A DNA stretch of 11,639 nucleotides from CBHWET01 sp966112985 (GTDB lineage Bacteria; Verrucomicrobiota; Verrucomicrobiia; Limisphaerales; JACDHS01), in assembly GCA_966112985.1 (NCBI GenBank), contig CBHWET010000134.1:1-11639 (forward strand), written 5' to 3'. Both the position numbers and the translations under genes were made by a program. The notes beneath the pieces were generated by a model. It was not told the DNA's origin. It did not search any database and saw nothing but the letters and a program-made list of their open reading frames with translations. Shown here one piece after another: positions 1 through 7,775 of this stretch. Each line of letters opens with the position of its first letter. Position 1 is the stretch's first letter.

Positions 1-403
1 GGGAGCCAGACAAGTCGGTGCAACACCCGCAATGACTTTTCGGAGTCTAAAAACCTCGTTGTAAGACGTGCACCAGAATTTTTTGGAGCCAAAATTCCCA
101 CCGCAGACGTTGCAATCGACTTTTTAGAGCAAAATAGGCCGCTACAGCGGAGTATTAGCCGGAACGATCCAATTTAAACCACGGATGGACACGGACCAAC
201 ACGGACAGGAACAAATAATTGAGGCTAACGTTGGATATGGTCGCAATGCTGGCGTTTTTCGTGTTCTCGCTGACCTCATGGTTTAGCTGACCTTTTTTCG
301 AGTGTCATATGTTTGTGCGACTTTCCGCTCTCCACGATTTCGGCAATAACTAGCACGTTCCCAATACTCCCGGATTCTGAGTTGAGCACTCTATCCACGC
401 TCA
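1..403. other. Non-coding left flank with degenerate repeat-like DNA
   Basis: I see no convincing gene in this stretch. The first 180 bases are AT-rich at short scale, with recurrent motifs of the form GGAG(C/T)(C)AAAA, for example at 85-94 (ggagccaaaa). A potential hairpin has arms GAATTTT (76-82) and AAAATTC (91-97), and a short palindrome CCGCT/AGCGG lies at 139-150. The same motif style recurs around the tandem array at the right end of the window, so both flanks may hold members of one dispersed repeat family (inference). The remaining bases up to 403 presumably contain the promoter of the beta-propeller gene, but I could not pick out a good -35/-10 pair. Confidence 0.5.
181..210. repeat. 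Short 10-nt-step ACGGA repeat
   Basis: Three consecutive 10-base units each begin ACGGA: ACGGATGGAC, ACGGACCAAC and ACGGACAGGA. From memory, very similar 'cacggatggacacgga' strings are scattered between genes in Verrucomicrobiota, Planctomycetota and Acidobacteriota genomes. I know no established function. Here it sits alone in the non-coding left flank, about 190 bases before the first gene. Confidence 0.6.
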
Positions 404-1555
404 ATGCGGCATCATTTCGAAATCATGGTACGTATGAAAAAGAAACCTTCCCATAGGCAGGACGGAAATAATCGTCCGAAATTCTCTAAGATCGGCCTCC
501 TGCTCATGCTCTCGCTGGTGGCGATTTTGTTTTTTGTCATAACGAATACGCCGGAGGTGCCCGTTGTCGCAAACGGTTCGAAACCAAAAGCAAGTCACCC
601 TTCTACGGCGACCGCATCCGCTCCAGTCGTGCCAACTTTGATTGAACCGGCCCGAGAGCAAGACAAAGACATCGCCGAACTCGTCAGCCGGTACCCGAAA
701 TTATTACCGAAGCCGATGGAGCTTAAGCAGAAGGTGCTCGTCACCAGGAAATGGAATAACGGGGCTGATTCGTTTGGCCTGGACAAACCAGCCGACGGTC
801 AGGAAGGCGATGCGATTGCACCGGCATCTGTGTTGTGTGTTAAGGACGCTATTTACGTTTTGGACAACGTTCATAACCGGGTCATGAGCTATGACAAAGA
901 GGGTAATCTTGTTTCGACCGCACAATTGCCTTCCGGAGGTCTGGCCGTTGACCTGGTTTTCAATCCTGCTGACTCGTCGCTTTTCGTCATCGATCAATAC
1001 CAGGACAAAATTCACATCGTAAAAGGTAATGAGGTAACCACGCTGAATTCAGTTCCTTTGCGCGAAAGCCTGGTCGTGGGAGCGCGATTCGGTTACGACG
1101 CTGCGACGGGCACCCTCTGGGCGCAGGATATGGAAAACGGCGGCGAGGTTCCGGTGCTCCGCAATGGAGAGGTTGTGAAGCCTGACGATCGCGACCGACA
1201 AATGTTTTCCTCCGCCGCTGCCGTTTCCCAAGGCCAAAGCATTTTGGTCACCCTTAAAAGCGGTGAAGTGCTGAACATTCCCTTCGACACGCGCGTGGCC
1301 TGCGTTGAACAAACGGAAACCGATGTGAACGGTGTCATTTGGGTGATGTTCACGCTCGAAGGCGACTATCACATGCGGCGTGTCGCTCGTATCGATCCCG
1401 TTCAAAACACGGCCAACGTTGCGGCTCTCGATGTGTGGTTCGCTTACGACGGAATTCGTCACATGTCTTCGCGAGAAAACGGTTTGGTGTTCTTTGTTGG
1501 CGCTGAACAGGAAGGGCGCGTCGTGTCGTACGACTACGCGGGCGCCACCCTATGA
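404..1555 (+). CDS. Membrane-anchored beta-propeller (NHL/TolB-like) protein of unknown function
   Basis: The 383-residue product has a basic N-terminus (KKK at 12-14), one hydrophobic segment at about 29-47, a low-complexity Pro/Ala/Ser/Thr linker at about 50-80, and then a beta-rich region to the end. The Lys/Arg-rich side precedes the TM segment, so the bulk should lie outside the cytoplasm on a tether. The region from about 110 shows blade-like repeats such as 'ASVLCVKDAIYVLDNVHNRV' (141-160), 'SSLFVIDQYQDKIHIV' and 'LVFFVGAEQEGRVVSYD', which resemble NHL or six-bladed propellers used for binding. No catalytic motif is evident. ATG codons at 404, 425 and 434 are all possible starts and none has a good Shine-Dalgarno; 404 gives the longest frame. 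The next gene starts 82 bases downstream with no terminator between, so the two are probably co-transcribed. The family-level call is reasonable; the function is unknown. Confidence 0.8.
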   Translation: MRHHFEIMVRMKKKPSHRQDGNNRPKFSKIGLLLMLSLVAILFFVITNTPEVPVVANGSKPKASHPSTATASAPVVPTLIEPAREQDKDIAELVSRYPKLLPKPMELKQKVLVTRKWNNGADSFGLDKPADGQEGDAIAPASVLCVKDAIYVLDNVHNRVMSYDKEGNLVSTAQLPSGGLAVDLVFNPADSSLFVIDQYQDKIHIVKGNEVTTLNSVPLRESLVVGARFGYDAATGTLWAQDMENGGEVPVLRNGEVVKPDDRDRQMFSSAAAVSQGQSILVTLKSGEVLNIPFDTRVACVEQTETDVNGVIWVMFTLEGDYHMRRVARIDPVQNTANVAALDVWFAYDGIRHMSSRENGLVFFVGAEQEGRVVSYDYAGATL

Positions 1556-1637
1556 TTCCTGATGCCTGAATTTCATTTCCCAATGCATCGCCCCGACCAT
1601 CACCACCCAGCACACCGGACTACTGCAAAGAAAACCT

Positions 1638-4600
1638 ATGAAACTAAATGGAATAAAAAGTGGAAAACCGCGGATCCCAATGTTGTTGGTGGTATGGGCG
1701 GTATTAATATTGGTGACGCGAACTGTATCTGCCTATCCGGCATACAGCTCGGCCTGGACCAAGAGTCAATGCGACAGCTACTCGTATCACGGCCTCAACG
1801 AACGATACGTTTTCGGCGGAGATAAAGGTTGGATTGATAACGGCGCCTGGGATAGCAGCTCAACGGAAGGTGTCGACTGCTCAGCATATACGGCGCGTGT
1901 ATGGGCGCTGCCCGGTTATATCGGCGAGCATACATTTGGAAGTCATCCGTACAGCACTTACAGTTACTATCCTGGCTCAGTGCCACACACTGTCAGATTG
2001 TCCGGTTTCGACAGCATGACCTCGTGGGACTTGTGGGTTTATAACTCTTCGATAACAGGCTGCGGCCCTGGAAATCATACGGGCATCGTTCAGACGAAGT
2101 ACGCTGATTACATCATCACGCGTGAAGCCCAATGCTCGGCTTGCGGTATCGTCAGGAAAACTCGTTATCAAAGCAGCCTGCAGGACTGGTGCAGCCGATA
2201 CTATCGCCGCGAACATTGGGGTGGTTCGACGCCTTCCGCACCGAGCAGTTTGAAGGCGACGACAGTAAGCTCGAGCCAGATCAAATTAACGTGGGTGGAT
2301 AATTCGGGAATCGAAACGGGACAGCGTATCGAATACATTCGCTACGGTATGTCGACATGGGCGTTCCTCGTGAACGTCGGCGCCAACGTCGAGAGTTACA
2401 CTCACTCCGGCCTTATTTCGGGCACCTTATATAAGTACCGCGTTCGCGCCTACAACGCCGCTGGTTCATCACCGTGGTCGAATACCGCTCAAGCAACCAC
2501 GAAAGATGTGATTCCTGCTGCTCCGACGTCGTTGACAGCCACCGCTGTTTCGGACGTTCAAATCAATTTGGGTTGGACATGCAGTGCAGGGAATGAAGAT
2601 GGGTTCAGGATTTATCGTTCCACCGACGGAACAACGTTTGCGCAGATCGCTACTGCCGGCATTAATGCAACGAGCTACGCCAACACGGGACTGACGGGCA
2701 ATCGCAAATACTATTACAAAGTCTATTCCTATAACACCGCTGGAAATTCGGCGGCTTCCAATACCGCGAGCGATACAACGGCTCCGCAAGCACCGAGTGC
2801 ATTAGTCGTCAGCACCGTCGCAGGAACGACAAACTGGAACAAACTGAACTTGAGCTGGACGGACAATTCCAGTGCAGAAGCCGGATTTAAAATCGAGCGA
2901 GGCACCGCCGCCGCCGGGCCGTTTACTCAAATTGGGACCAATGCTGCGAGCGACGCCACTTACACGGATAGCGGATTGTTGGCGCAAACGACCTATTACT
3001 ACCGCGTTCGTTCTTATAACGCGAACGGCAACTCGGCTTATTCAGCCGTAGTCGGCAAAGCGACACCAAACGCTCCGCCTGTGTTGAATGCGATCGGCAA
3101 CAAGACCGTGGCGGCTGGCTCAACATTAGCCTTTACCGCAAGCGCGAGTGATCCGAACAAATCGGTTGTCACGACTACTTTCGCGACCTTCGAAGGAACT
3201 GCTGATGGCACAATGGAGCAAATGTTCCGCAAGCCGGCGAACTCGAGTACGACACTCGGATTCATCGACACCGTCGCGACGAATTATTCTATGGTTCGCA
3301 CGGCCGGTATGCCTGCGGGCGGCGGTGGAACACATGCCGTTAAAGCGGGATGGACATTCAAATCGACTGCGGGGGCGGGATATTGGATGCGGTTTAATAC
3401 ATTCGACGCACCGACTTGGCCAAACCCCACGATCGCTCTCGATCAAATCATTCGGTTTAAGATTTACTCGAGCAAAGCTATCAAGGTCGGTGTTGGCGTT
3501 CGTGAAACGAGTACGACCGCCGCCTATGGTCAAAACGGTGGAACGACTGGCGTAATCGAATGGGTCGGTGTAACGAACGTCGTCAGCGGCAATCCGGTTC
3601 CTAATCGATTGGTGCCAGCGACGAACTGGACGACGCTCAGCTTTAACATTCCTTTCGAACCACAAGCTGCATTTACCGGCGACGGCAAAGTGCTTCAGAC
3701 CGGTGCGAAGGGTGTTCTCGAACACATCATCGTGCAAGGCGCGGGCGGCACGGGTGCTTACACGGTCTGGGTCGATGACCTTGCTGTGGTGGCGCAAAAC
3801 ACACTCGCCTATTCACTCGATTCCGGAGCTCCGGCTGGCGCATCGATTGAACGCCGAACCGGTAAGTTCACATGGACGCCGACGCTCGCTCAGGCTGGAC
3901 TGTGGACGATCACTGTTCGTGTGACTGACCAGGGCGGCGCTCAGGATTGGGAAACGATTAAACTAACTGTTCTTGGCGCGGGGAATAATCCGCCAACGCT
4001 CGCGACGATCGGCAGCAAGACGGTCAAGGAAATGACACCGCTGACCTTTACGGCGAGCGCAACTGAGCCGGACGCCGGTCAAACATTAACTTACAGTCTC
4101 GATGCGGGCAGTCCTGCGGGCGCGAGTATCAATGCGAGCACTGGTGCTTTCTCCTGGACGCCAACGGAAGCACAGGGGCCGGGCAGTTATCCGATTACGG
4201 TACGCGTGACAGACAATGGTTCGCCAAGTTCAAATGACTTCGAAACCATTACGGTCACAGTCAGTGAGGTGAATACCGCGCCAGTTCTCGCGGCGATTGC
4301 GAATCAAACACTGAACGAAGGGCAGACGCTGAACATCACAGCATCAGCCACTGATTCCGATGTTCCTGCGAACACAATCACCTACAGTATTGAAGGACCT
4401 AGCGGCATTACGATCAACCCGTCGACCGGTGCAATCTCCTGGACAGCACCGGCGGTGGCGGAGACGAGCCAGGTCACGGTCACTGCACGCGATAACGGTA
4501 ATCCTTCGCTCTACGCAGCGCGGACTTTCACCATAACCGTCAACGATCAAAATGACGCACCAACGTTATTGGTGTCACCGAAGAATGATTACAACATGAT

Positions 4601-6992
4601 CGCCGCGTTCGACGAATGCGACGAAGACGGCCCGGAAGGTCACAACAACGCGAGCATGTTCCGCGTTCCTTATTTCTCAGCGACGACGACCAACTTCCTC
4701 GACAGCACGTCGTGGGCGCTGCTGACGAATGACTTCCCGCGCGATGAAATCAATTCAAGCCAGCAGGCGCTTTATGTGAACTTCCGGTTCCTGAGCGGCG
4801 CGGTAAATCCGTGGCTGCGCTTGAGCACGTTCACGGCGGACTTCTGGACGAATACACATACGTATCCGAATCCAACGATTGATCTCGGCCAACACGTTCG
4901 ATTCAAGGTTTGGACCGATAAGCAAATCAAACTGGCTCTCGGCGTGCGTGAAACCGCGACGACAGTGCCGATTGGTTTCAACGGTGGCACCAACGGTCCA
5001 TTGGAATGGATCGGAGCAACTGCCAGCGGCAGCACTCCTGTTCCTTCACGCGTCATCACACCGGGTTCATGGGTGGAAGTGGACTTTGACCTTCCGAATG
5101 AAGTCATCACCGCATTTCCAAGTTCCGGAAACGGAGTGCTGGCGACTGGTAAAGGTGTCCTCGAGCACCTGGTCATTGTTCCGGATGCAGGTAATACGAA
5201 TTACACGATGTATCTCGATGACTTCCAGGTCGTGAGCGTGAAGACCACAAACTACGTCACGATCGATACTGGCGACACGTTGCAATTCCTTCTCGACGCA
5301 ACCGATCCTGATCTTCCGGAGCAGGATCTGACGTTTACAATGAGCGGCGCACCCACTAACGCGACGCTGGATGGCGCTGAGTTCACCTGGACGCCGGATG
5401 CTTCTCAAAGCGGCACCACGAACGTGGTTACGTTCACGGTGACTGACAACGGTGTGCCACCGATGAGCTCGAGCCAGAACGTTACGATTGTGGTGAACAA
5501 AGTGAACACGGCGCCTCGAGTTGCGCACGACGAAAACATTTTCATCGAAGACAATTCTGGTGCGCCAATCACATTGGATATTGCTGCAGAAGACGATGAT
5601 CTGCCTGCGCAGACGCTCACGTTCAGTATCGCGGCAGGTCCGGCAGGTGCGACGATCAATCCGACAACGGGTACGTTCAGTTGGACACCGCCGGTGGGCA
5701 CAAGCACAAATCCGGTGACGATCCGTGTCACTGATAACGGTACGCCTCCGCTATGGGGCGATCAGACGGTGTGGATCCGAATTGTTCCGACGAATAATCC
5801 GCCGGTGTTGAGTCTCGGCACTGCTCGCGCGACGGAACCAGTCGTCACATACGAAACGTTCACGAACAACACACCAAATGAACAAGTGATGTTCAAGAAG
5901 CCGGGTAATTCATCCACGACCACAAACTTCATGGATCTCGCGGCGACGAATTACACGACGATCGTAACGTCGTTCCCTGCGGGCAATGCCAGGGCAGGCG
6001 CAAAAGTTCTCAAAGCAGGATGGACGTTCAAAACGGGTCAGGCGAATTACTGGGTGCGCCTGACAACAGCAAACACCACGTTCCTGCCAAACACGGTGAT
6101 CAACGCGAGCGCTCGATTGAAGTTCGATATCTACTCGGACAAACAATTGAAAGTAGCACTCGGTATTCGTGAAACAGGAACGACGGCGGAAAATGGTGCG
6201 AACGGTGGAACTACCGGCGCCATCGAATTCGTCGGCGCTTCCGGCAAGCAAACAAACGGCGCACCGATTCCGACGCGCACCGTCAATGCGAATACATGGA
6301 CGACATTGGAGTTTGATCTTCCGAATGAACCAAAGCAGGCGTTCACAGGAGACGGAATTCTCAATGGCGGCCAACAGGTTCTCGAACACATCGCGTTGGT
6401 CGGCACAGCGACGGGCGCTCACACGATCCATCTCGATAACTTCGAAGTGGTGACGACGGCTGTCTTGCCGGCGACGGTGACGGTAAAAGCGAACAGCACG
6501 TTGACGTTCACGGCGACGGCCAGCGATCCTAATCCGGGCAGCGGTATTACGTATGATCTGGATGCGGACTTTGCGGATGCGCATCCGGCAGCGACGTTCA
6601 ACGAAACGAACGGCGTCTTTAACTGGGTGCCATCCGCGGCCGAGGCGAACACGACGAATGCCATTACGATCACTGCTTCAGACAATCCAACAAACGGTGG
6701 TATCTCGAAGAGTGATGCGAAGTCGTTCAGCATCGTGGTAAAGAGCGACACGCTCGCGGCGCAATCGGCTGACTCGCAGTCCTTCATTGCCGGCGGGGAC
6801 ACGCAGACAATCGTCTGGGATTCGGTCGCCGGGAAAACGTACACCATTCAAGTTCGCGCAGTTGGAGCGGAAGAATGGGCGAACGCCGGGGAGGTGACCG
6901 CTACCGGTTCTGTAAGCTCTGTGTCGGTGACGAACGACGGTAAAGATTCAAATTACCGTGTCATTGAGGCATCGGCTGGTGCCGAACAGTAA
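1638..6992 (+). CDS. Giant secreted modular protein: NlpC/P60-like domain, FN3, Ig-like and jelly-roll-like repeats
   Basis: The product has 1784 residues. A signal peptide spans about 1-32 (basic start, hydrophobic 14-27, VSA-Y cleavage). Residues 40-192 resemble an NlpC/P60-type cysteine hydrolase: YVFGG (57-61), GVDCSAY with probable nucleophile Cys81, GNHTGIV with probable His147, then an 'EA' pair (163-164) where a third polar residue often lies. FN3 domains cover about 197-288, 294-380 and 383-476. After that come cadherin/putative-Ig-like domains, each with 'PP(V/T)L', 'TLTFTASATDPD', 'G(T/A)F(S/T)WTP' and 'TVRVTDNG' motifs. Three related modules of about 205 residues (514-718, 987-1199, 1403-1605) sit within such domains. 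The C-terminal 80 residues form a separate beta-domain ('TIVWDSVAGKTYTIQV'). There is no LPXTG, PEP-CTERM or other sorting motif. Likely role: extracellular cell-wall or polysaccharide binding with peptidase/amidase activity (inference). The start lacks a clear ribosome binding site. Confidence 0.85.
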   Translation: MKLNGIKSGKPRIPMLLVVWAVLILVTRTVSAYPAYSSAWTKSQCDSYSYHGLNERYVFGGDKGWIDNGAWDSSSTEGVDCSAYTARVWALPGYIGEHTFGSHPYSTYSYYPGSVPHTVRLSGFDSMTSWDLWVYNSSITGCGPGNHTGIVQTKYADYIITREAQCSACGIVRKTRYQSSLQDWCSRYYRREHWGGSTPSAPSSLKATTVSSSQIKLTWVDNSGIETGQRIEYIRYGMSTWAFLVNVGANVESYTHSGLISGTLYKYRVRAYNAAGSSPWSNTAQATTKDVIPAAPTSLTATAVSDVQINLGWTCSAGNEDGFRIYRSTDGTTFAQIATAGINATSYANTGLTGNRKYYYKVYSYNTAGNSAASNTASDTTAPQAPSALVVSTVAGTTNWNKLNLSWTDNSSAEAGFKIERGTAAAGPFTQIGTNAASDATYTDSGLLAQTTYYYRVRSYNANGNSAYSAVVGKATPNAPPVLNAIGNKTVAAGSTLAFTASASDPNKSVVTTTFATFEGTADGTMEQMFRKPANSSTTLGFIDTVATNYSMVRTAGMPAGGGGTHAVKAGWTFKSTAGAGYWMRFNTFDAPTWPNPTIALDQIIRFKIYSSKAIKVGVGVRETSTTAAYGQNGGTTGVIEWVGVTNVVSGNPVPNRLVPATNWTTLSFNIPFEPQAAFTGDGKVLQTGAKGVLEHIIVQGAGGTGAYTVWVDDLAVVAQNTLAYSLDSGAPAGASIERRTGKFTWTPTLAQAGLWTITVRVTDQGGAQDWETIKLTVLGAGNNPPTLATIGSKTVKEMTPLTFTASATEPDAGQTLTYSLDAGSPAGASINASTGAFSWTPTEAQGPGSYPITVRVTDNGSPSSNDFETITVTVSEVNTAPVLAAIANQTLNEGQTLNITASATDSDVPANTITYSIEGPSGITINPSTGAISWTAPAVAETSQVTVTARDNGNPSLYAARTFTITVNDQNDAPTLLVSPKNDYNMIAAFDECDEDGPEGHNNASMFRVPYFSATTTNFLDSTSWALLTNDFPRDEINSSQQALYVNFRFLSGAVNPWLRLSTFTADFWTNTHTYPNPTIDLGQHVRFKVWTDKQIKLALGVRETATTVPIGFNGGTNGPLEWIGATASGSTPVPSRVITPGSWVEVDFDLPNEVITAFPSSGNGVLATGKGVLEHLVIVPDAGNTNYTMYLDDFQVVSVKTTNYVTIDTGDTLQFLLDATDPDLPEQDLTFTMSGAPTNATLDGAEFTWTPDASQSGTTNVVTFTVTDNGVPPMSSSQNVTIVVNKVNTAPRVAHDENIFIEDNSGAPITLDIAAEDDDLPAQTLTFSIAAGPAGATINPTTGTFSWTPPVGTSTNPVTIRVTDNGTPPLWGDQTVWIRIVPTNNPPVLSLGTARATEPVVTYETFTNNTPNEQVMFKKPGNSSTTTNFMDLAATNYTTIVTSFPAGNARAGAKVLKAGWTFKTGQANYWVRLTTANTTFLPNTVINASARLKFDIYSDKQLKVALGIRETGTTAENGANGGTTGAIEFVGASGKQTNGAPIPTRTVNANTWTTLEFDLPNEPKQAFTGDGILNGGQQVLEHIALVGTATGAHTIHLDNFEVVTTAVLPATVTVKANSTLTFTATASDPNPGSGITYDLDADFADAHPAATFNETNGVFNWVPSAAEANTTNAITITASDNPTNGGISKSDAKSFSIVVKSDTLAAQSADSQSFIAGGDTQTIVWDSVAGKTYTIQVRAVGAEEWANAGEVTATGSVSSVSVTNDGKDSNYRVIEASAGAEQ
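1755..2213 (+). other. NlpC/P60-like catalytic domain (residues about 40-192)
   Basis: This segment follows the signal peptide. It contains the family-like string YVFGGDKG, a 'GVDCSAY' nucleophile motif (Cys81; the family norm is G-x-DCSG, so the usual Gly after Ser is Ala here) and 'GNHTGIVQ' (His147). Family members cleave peptide bonds in peptidoglycan stems or act as related amidases and transferases. Five further cysteines (45, 142, 166, 169, 185) lie in the same domain and almost nowhere else in the protein, which suggests disulfides in an exported enzyme. Substrate is unknown. An inactive relative used for binding is possible. Confidence 0.6.
3177..3791 (+). repeat. Jelly-roll-like module copy 1 (residues about 514-718)
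   Basis: This is the first of three internal protein repeats. Shared landmarks are 'RKPANSSTT', 'GYWMRFNT', 'IRFKIYSSKAIKVGVGVRET', 'GGTTGVIEWVG', 'PVPNR', 'GVLEHIIV' and a terminal 'YTVWVDDLAVV'. The closing W-V-D-D-hydrophobic pattern is typical of carbohydrate-binding jelly-roll folds (CBM4/11-like), so glycan binding is a reasonable guess. It interrupts an Ig-like domain whose first part ends in 'TASASDPN' and whose remainder resumes at 'TLAYSLDSGAPAGAS'. Confidence 0.7.
4596..5234 (+). repeat. Jelly-roll-like module copy 2 (residues about 987-1199)
   Basis: This is the most divergent of the three modules, especially in its first 80 residues, where the 'RKP.NSSTT' motif has become 'RVPYFSATTT'. 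It keeps 'VRFKVWTDKQIKLALGVRET', 'FNGGTNGPLEWIGA', 'PVPSR', 'FDLPNE', 'GKGVLEH' and 'YTMYLDDFQVV'. It is placed after 'DAPTLLVSP', the first strand of an Ig-like domain, which then continues at 'YVTIDTGDTLQFLLDATDPD'. Confidence 0.7.
5844..6452 (+). repeat. Jelly-roll-like module copy 3 (residues about 1403-1605)
   Basis: This copy resembles copy 1 closely in its first half ('KKPGNSSTTTNFMD', 'KAGWTFKTGQANYWVRL') and copy 2 in 'FDLPNEPKQAF'. It ends 'HTIHLDNFEVV'. It follows the Ig-like first strand 'NNPPVLSLGT', and the domain resumes at 'ATVTVKANSTLTFTATASDPN', the same insertion position as copy 2. The mixed similarity suggests repeated duplication or recombination inside the gene (inference). 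Confidence 0.7.
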
Positions 6993-7015
6993 TCATTAAG
7001 GAATTAGAAGTTCAC

Positions 7016-7049
7016 GCGGGCTCGAGAGACATCTCGGGCCCGCTTTTTT
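7016..7049 (+). terminator. Intrinsic terminator of the propeller/giant-protein unit
   Basis: The arms 7016-7027 (GCGGGCTCGAGA) and 7032-7043 (TCTCGGGCCCGC) form a 12-bp stem with one G-U wobble and a 4-base GACA loop, followed by six T residues (7044-7049). It starts 23 bases after the stop codon of the giant gene. This is a strong, rightward rho-independent terminator. Confidence 0.9.
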
Positions 7050-7102
7050 ACGCGTGACGGGCGGGGAAGGGGAAAGTCGACGCCCGCTTGGCCTCCTTTG
7101 GG

Positions 7103-7145
7103 AAATAAAAAACCCAGCCCGCACTCATCCTTGCGCAGGCTGGGT
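7103..7145 (-). terminator. Intrinsic terminator of the lipoprotein gene
   Basis: Read on the minus strand, ACCCAGCC...GGCTGGGT pairs over 8 bp and continues with CGCA/TGCG after a 2-base bulge, leaving an 8-base loop. The hairpin (7112-7145) is followed by a T-rich tract (TTTTTTATTT, to 7103). It lies 20 bases past the lipoprotein stop codon. Together with the opposing terminator it separates two convergent units. Confidence 0.88.
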
Positions 7146-7165
7146 AGAAAATAGAACCGAAGACT

Positions 7166-7624
7166 TTACTGGGCGACGTTAACGCTGAGGTCCTTCCAGT
7201 TATCCATGCGATCGCTGTAGAGAGACTCGCCGTCGTTCGCGAGGAAGACACGGCCTTCGATGCGATACGCGCCCTGGTCGAGTTTATCACCCGGATCACT
7301 GACCACTTCGACCGTCTGTCCGGGAGCAATCTGCGGAACGGTGCCGCTGCCTAACTTCTTACCTCCGCCATCATAGACAAATTCGTAAGTGACATCTTTC
7401 AAAGTCTCTTTGCTAAGATTCTTCACTTTCATGACCGCCTTCCAGTTCTTGTGTGCAACCGGTTTTGTCGGAACCGAAGAAATACTGACGACCGCGATCT
7501 TGTTGCCCGGCGACGTTGAGGGTTTGAGGCTTGGATCGTAGGCGATAGATGGTCCGGTTTCGCAGCCGGTGAATGCAGTGACAACTGCGGCGGCGACGAG
7601 GGCTAAGAGAAGGTTTGGTTTCAT
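7166..7624 (-). CDS. Small lipoprotein with a CARDB/Ig-like beta-sandwich
   Basis: The 152-residue product has a signal peptide ending in a lipobox-like 'AFTGC' (Cys21). Glu at position +2 rather than Asp would favour the outer membrane by the E. coli rule. After a flexible Pro/Ser-rich stretch, residues about 43-150 look like one Ig-fold domain: 'KAVMKVKNLSKETLKDVTYEF' is characteristic of CARDB-type or similar beta-sandwiches, followed by 'IAPGQTVEV' and 'GAYRIEGRVF'. No enzymatic motif is seen, so a structural or binding role at the cell surface is likely. Start choice is well supported: CGGAG lies 4 bases upstream of the ATG. The gene stands alone, with its own promoter candidate and terminator. 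It is tail to tail with the giant secreted gene and there is no evidence that they are functionally linked. Confidence 0.85.
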   Translation of the reverse strand: MKPNLLLALVAAAVVTAFTGCETGPSIAYDPSLKPSTSPGNKIAVVSISSVPTKPVAHKNWKAVMKVKNLSKETLKDVTYEFVYDGGGKKLGSGTVPQIAPGQTVEVVSDPGDKLDQGAYRIEGRVFLANDGESLYSDRMDNWKDLSVNVAQ

Positions 7625-7628
7625 ATAA

Positions 7629-7633
7629 CTCCG
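7629..7633 (-). promoter_or_regulatory. Shine-Dalgarno of the lipoprotein gene
   Basis: CGGAG on the minus strand is separated from the ATG at 7624 by TTAT. It is the only clear ribosome binding site in the window; the other genes lack one, which makes it useful for fixing this start. Confidence 0.75.
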
Positions 7634-7657
7634 TTTTTGTTTTGACTGGGCATTTTT

Positions 7658-7686
7658 AGCCTAGGTTTTTGGTCCTAAGTTGTCAA
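7658..7686 (-). promoter_or_regulatory. Candidate sigma-70 promoter for the lipoprotein gene
   Basis: On the minus strand a perfect -35 TTGACA (7681-7686) is followed after exactly 17 bases by TAGGCT (7658-7663) as a weak -10. The predicted leader would be about 25-30 bases and contain the CGGAG site. The -10 matches the consensus at only three positions, including the first two and last, so confidence is moderate. The -35 box overlaps an in-frame upstream TTG of the MFS gene, which argues against using that TTG as a start. Confidence 0.45.
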
Positions 7687-7739
7687 ACCAAGTGTCGTAC
7701 AGTTTAGGCCGCGCCGGAATCAGGGTTCTTACTTGCCAC

Positions 7740-7768
7740 TTGTCACAAAAAACCTCGGGACTTAGTCT
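7740..7768 (+). promoter_or_regulatory. Weak candidate promoter for the MFS gene, possibly leaderless
   Basis: TTGTCA (7740-7745) and TAGTCT (7763-7768) are 17 bases apart. Transcription from this pair would begin near 7775-7776, at the ATG itself. That would fit the absence of any Shine-Dalgarno before the ATG. Both boxes are imperfect, and such pairs occur by chance. Confidence 0.25.
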
Positions 7769-7775
7769 CCGCCGC

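Noticed and set aside
1562..1825. Small plus-strand ORF between the propeller and giant genes
   Set aside because: It overlaps the signal peptide and start of the giant protein in another frame, has His/Pro/Arg-rich low-quality translation and no ribosome binding site.
3126..3797. Long minus-strand open frame inside the giant gene (and similar ones at 5067-5528 and 5910-6584)
   Set aside because: These are antisense shadows of repetitive coding DNA. Their translations are Arg/Cys/His-rich with no domain, and they coincide with the jelly-roll-like module repeats, so they recur for the same reason.
7680..7775. N-terminal extension of the MFS protein from TTG at 7680
   Set aside because: The extra 32 residues are not like an MFS N-terminus, no ribosome binding site precedes the TTG, and the codon overlaps the -35 box of the divergent promoter candidate.
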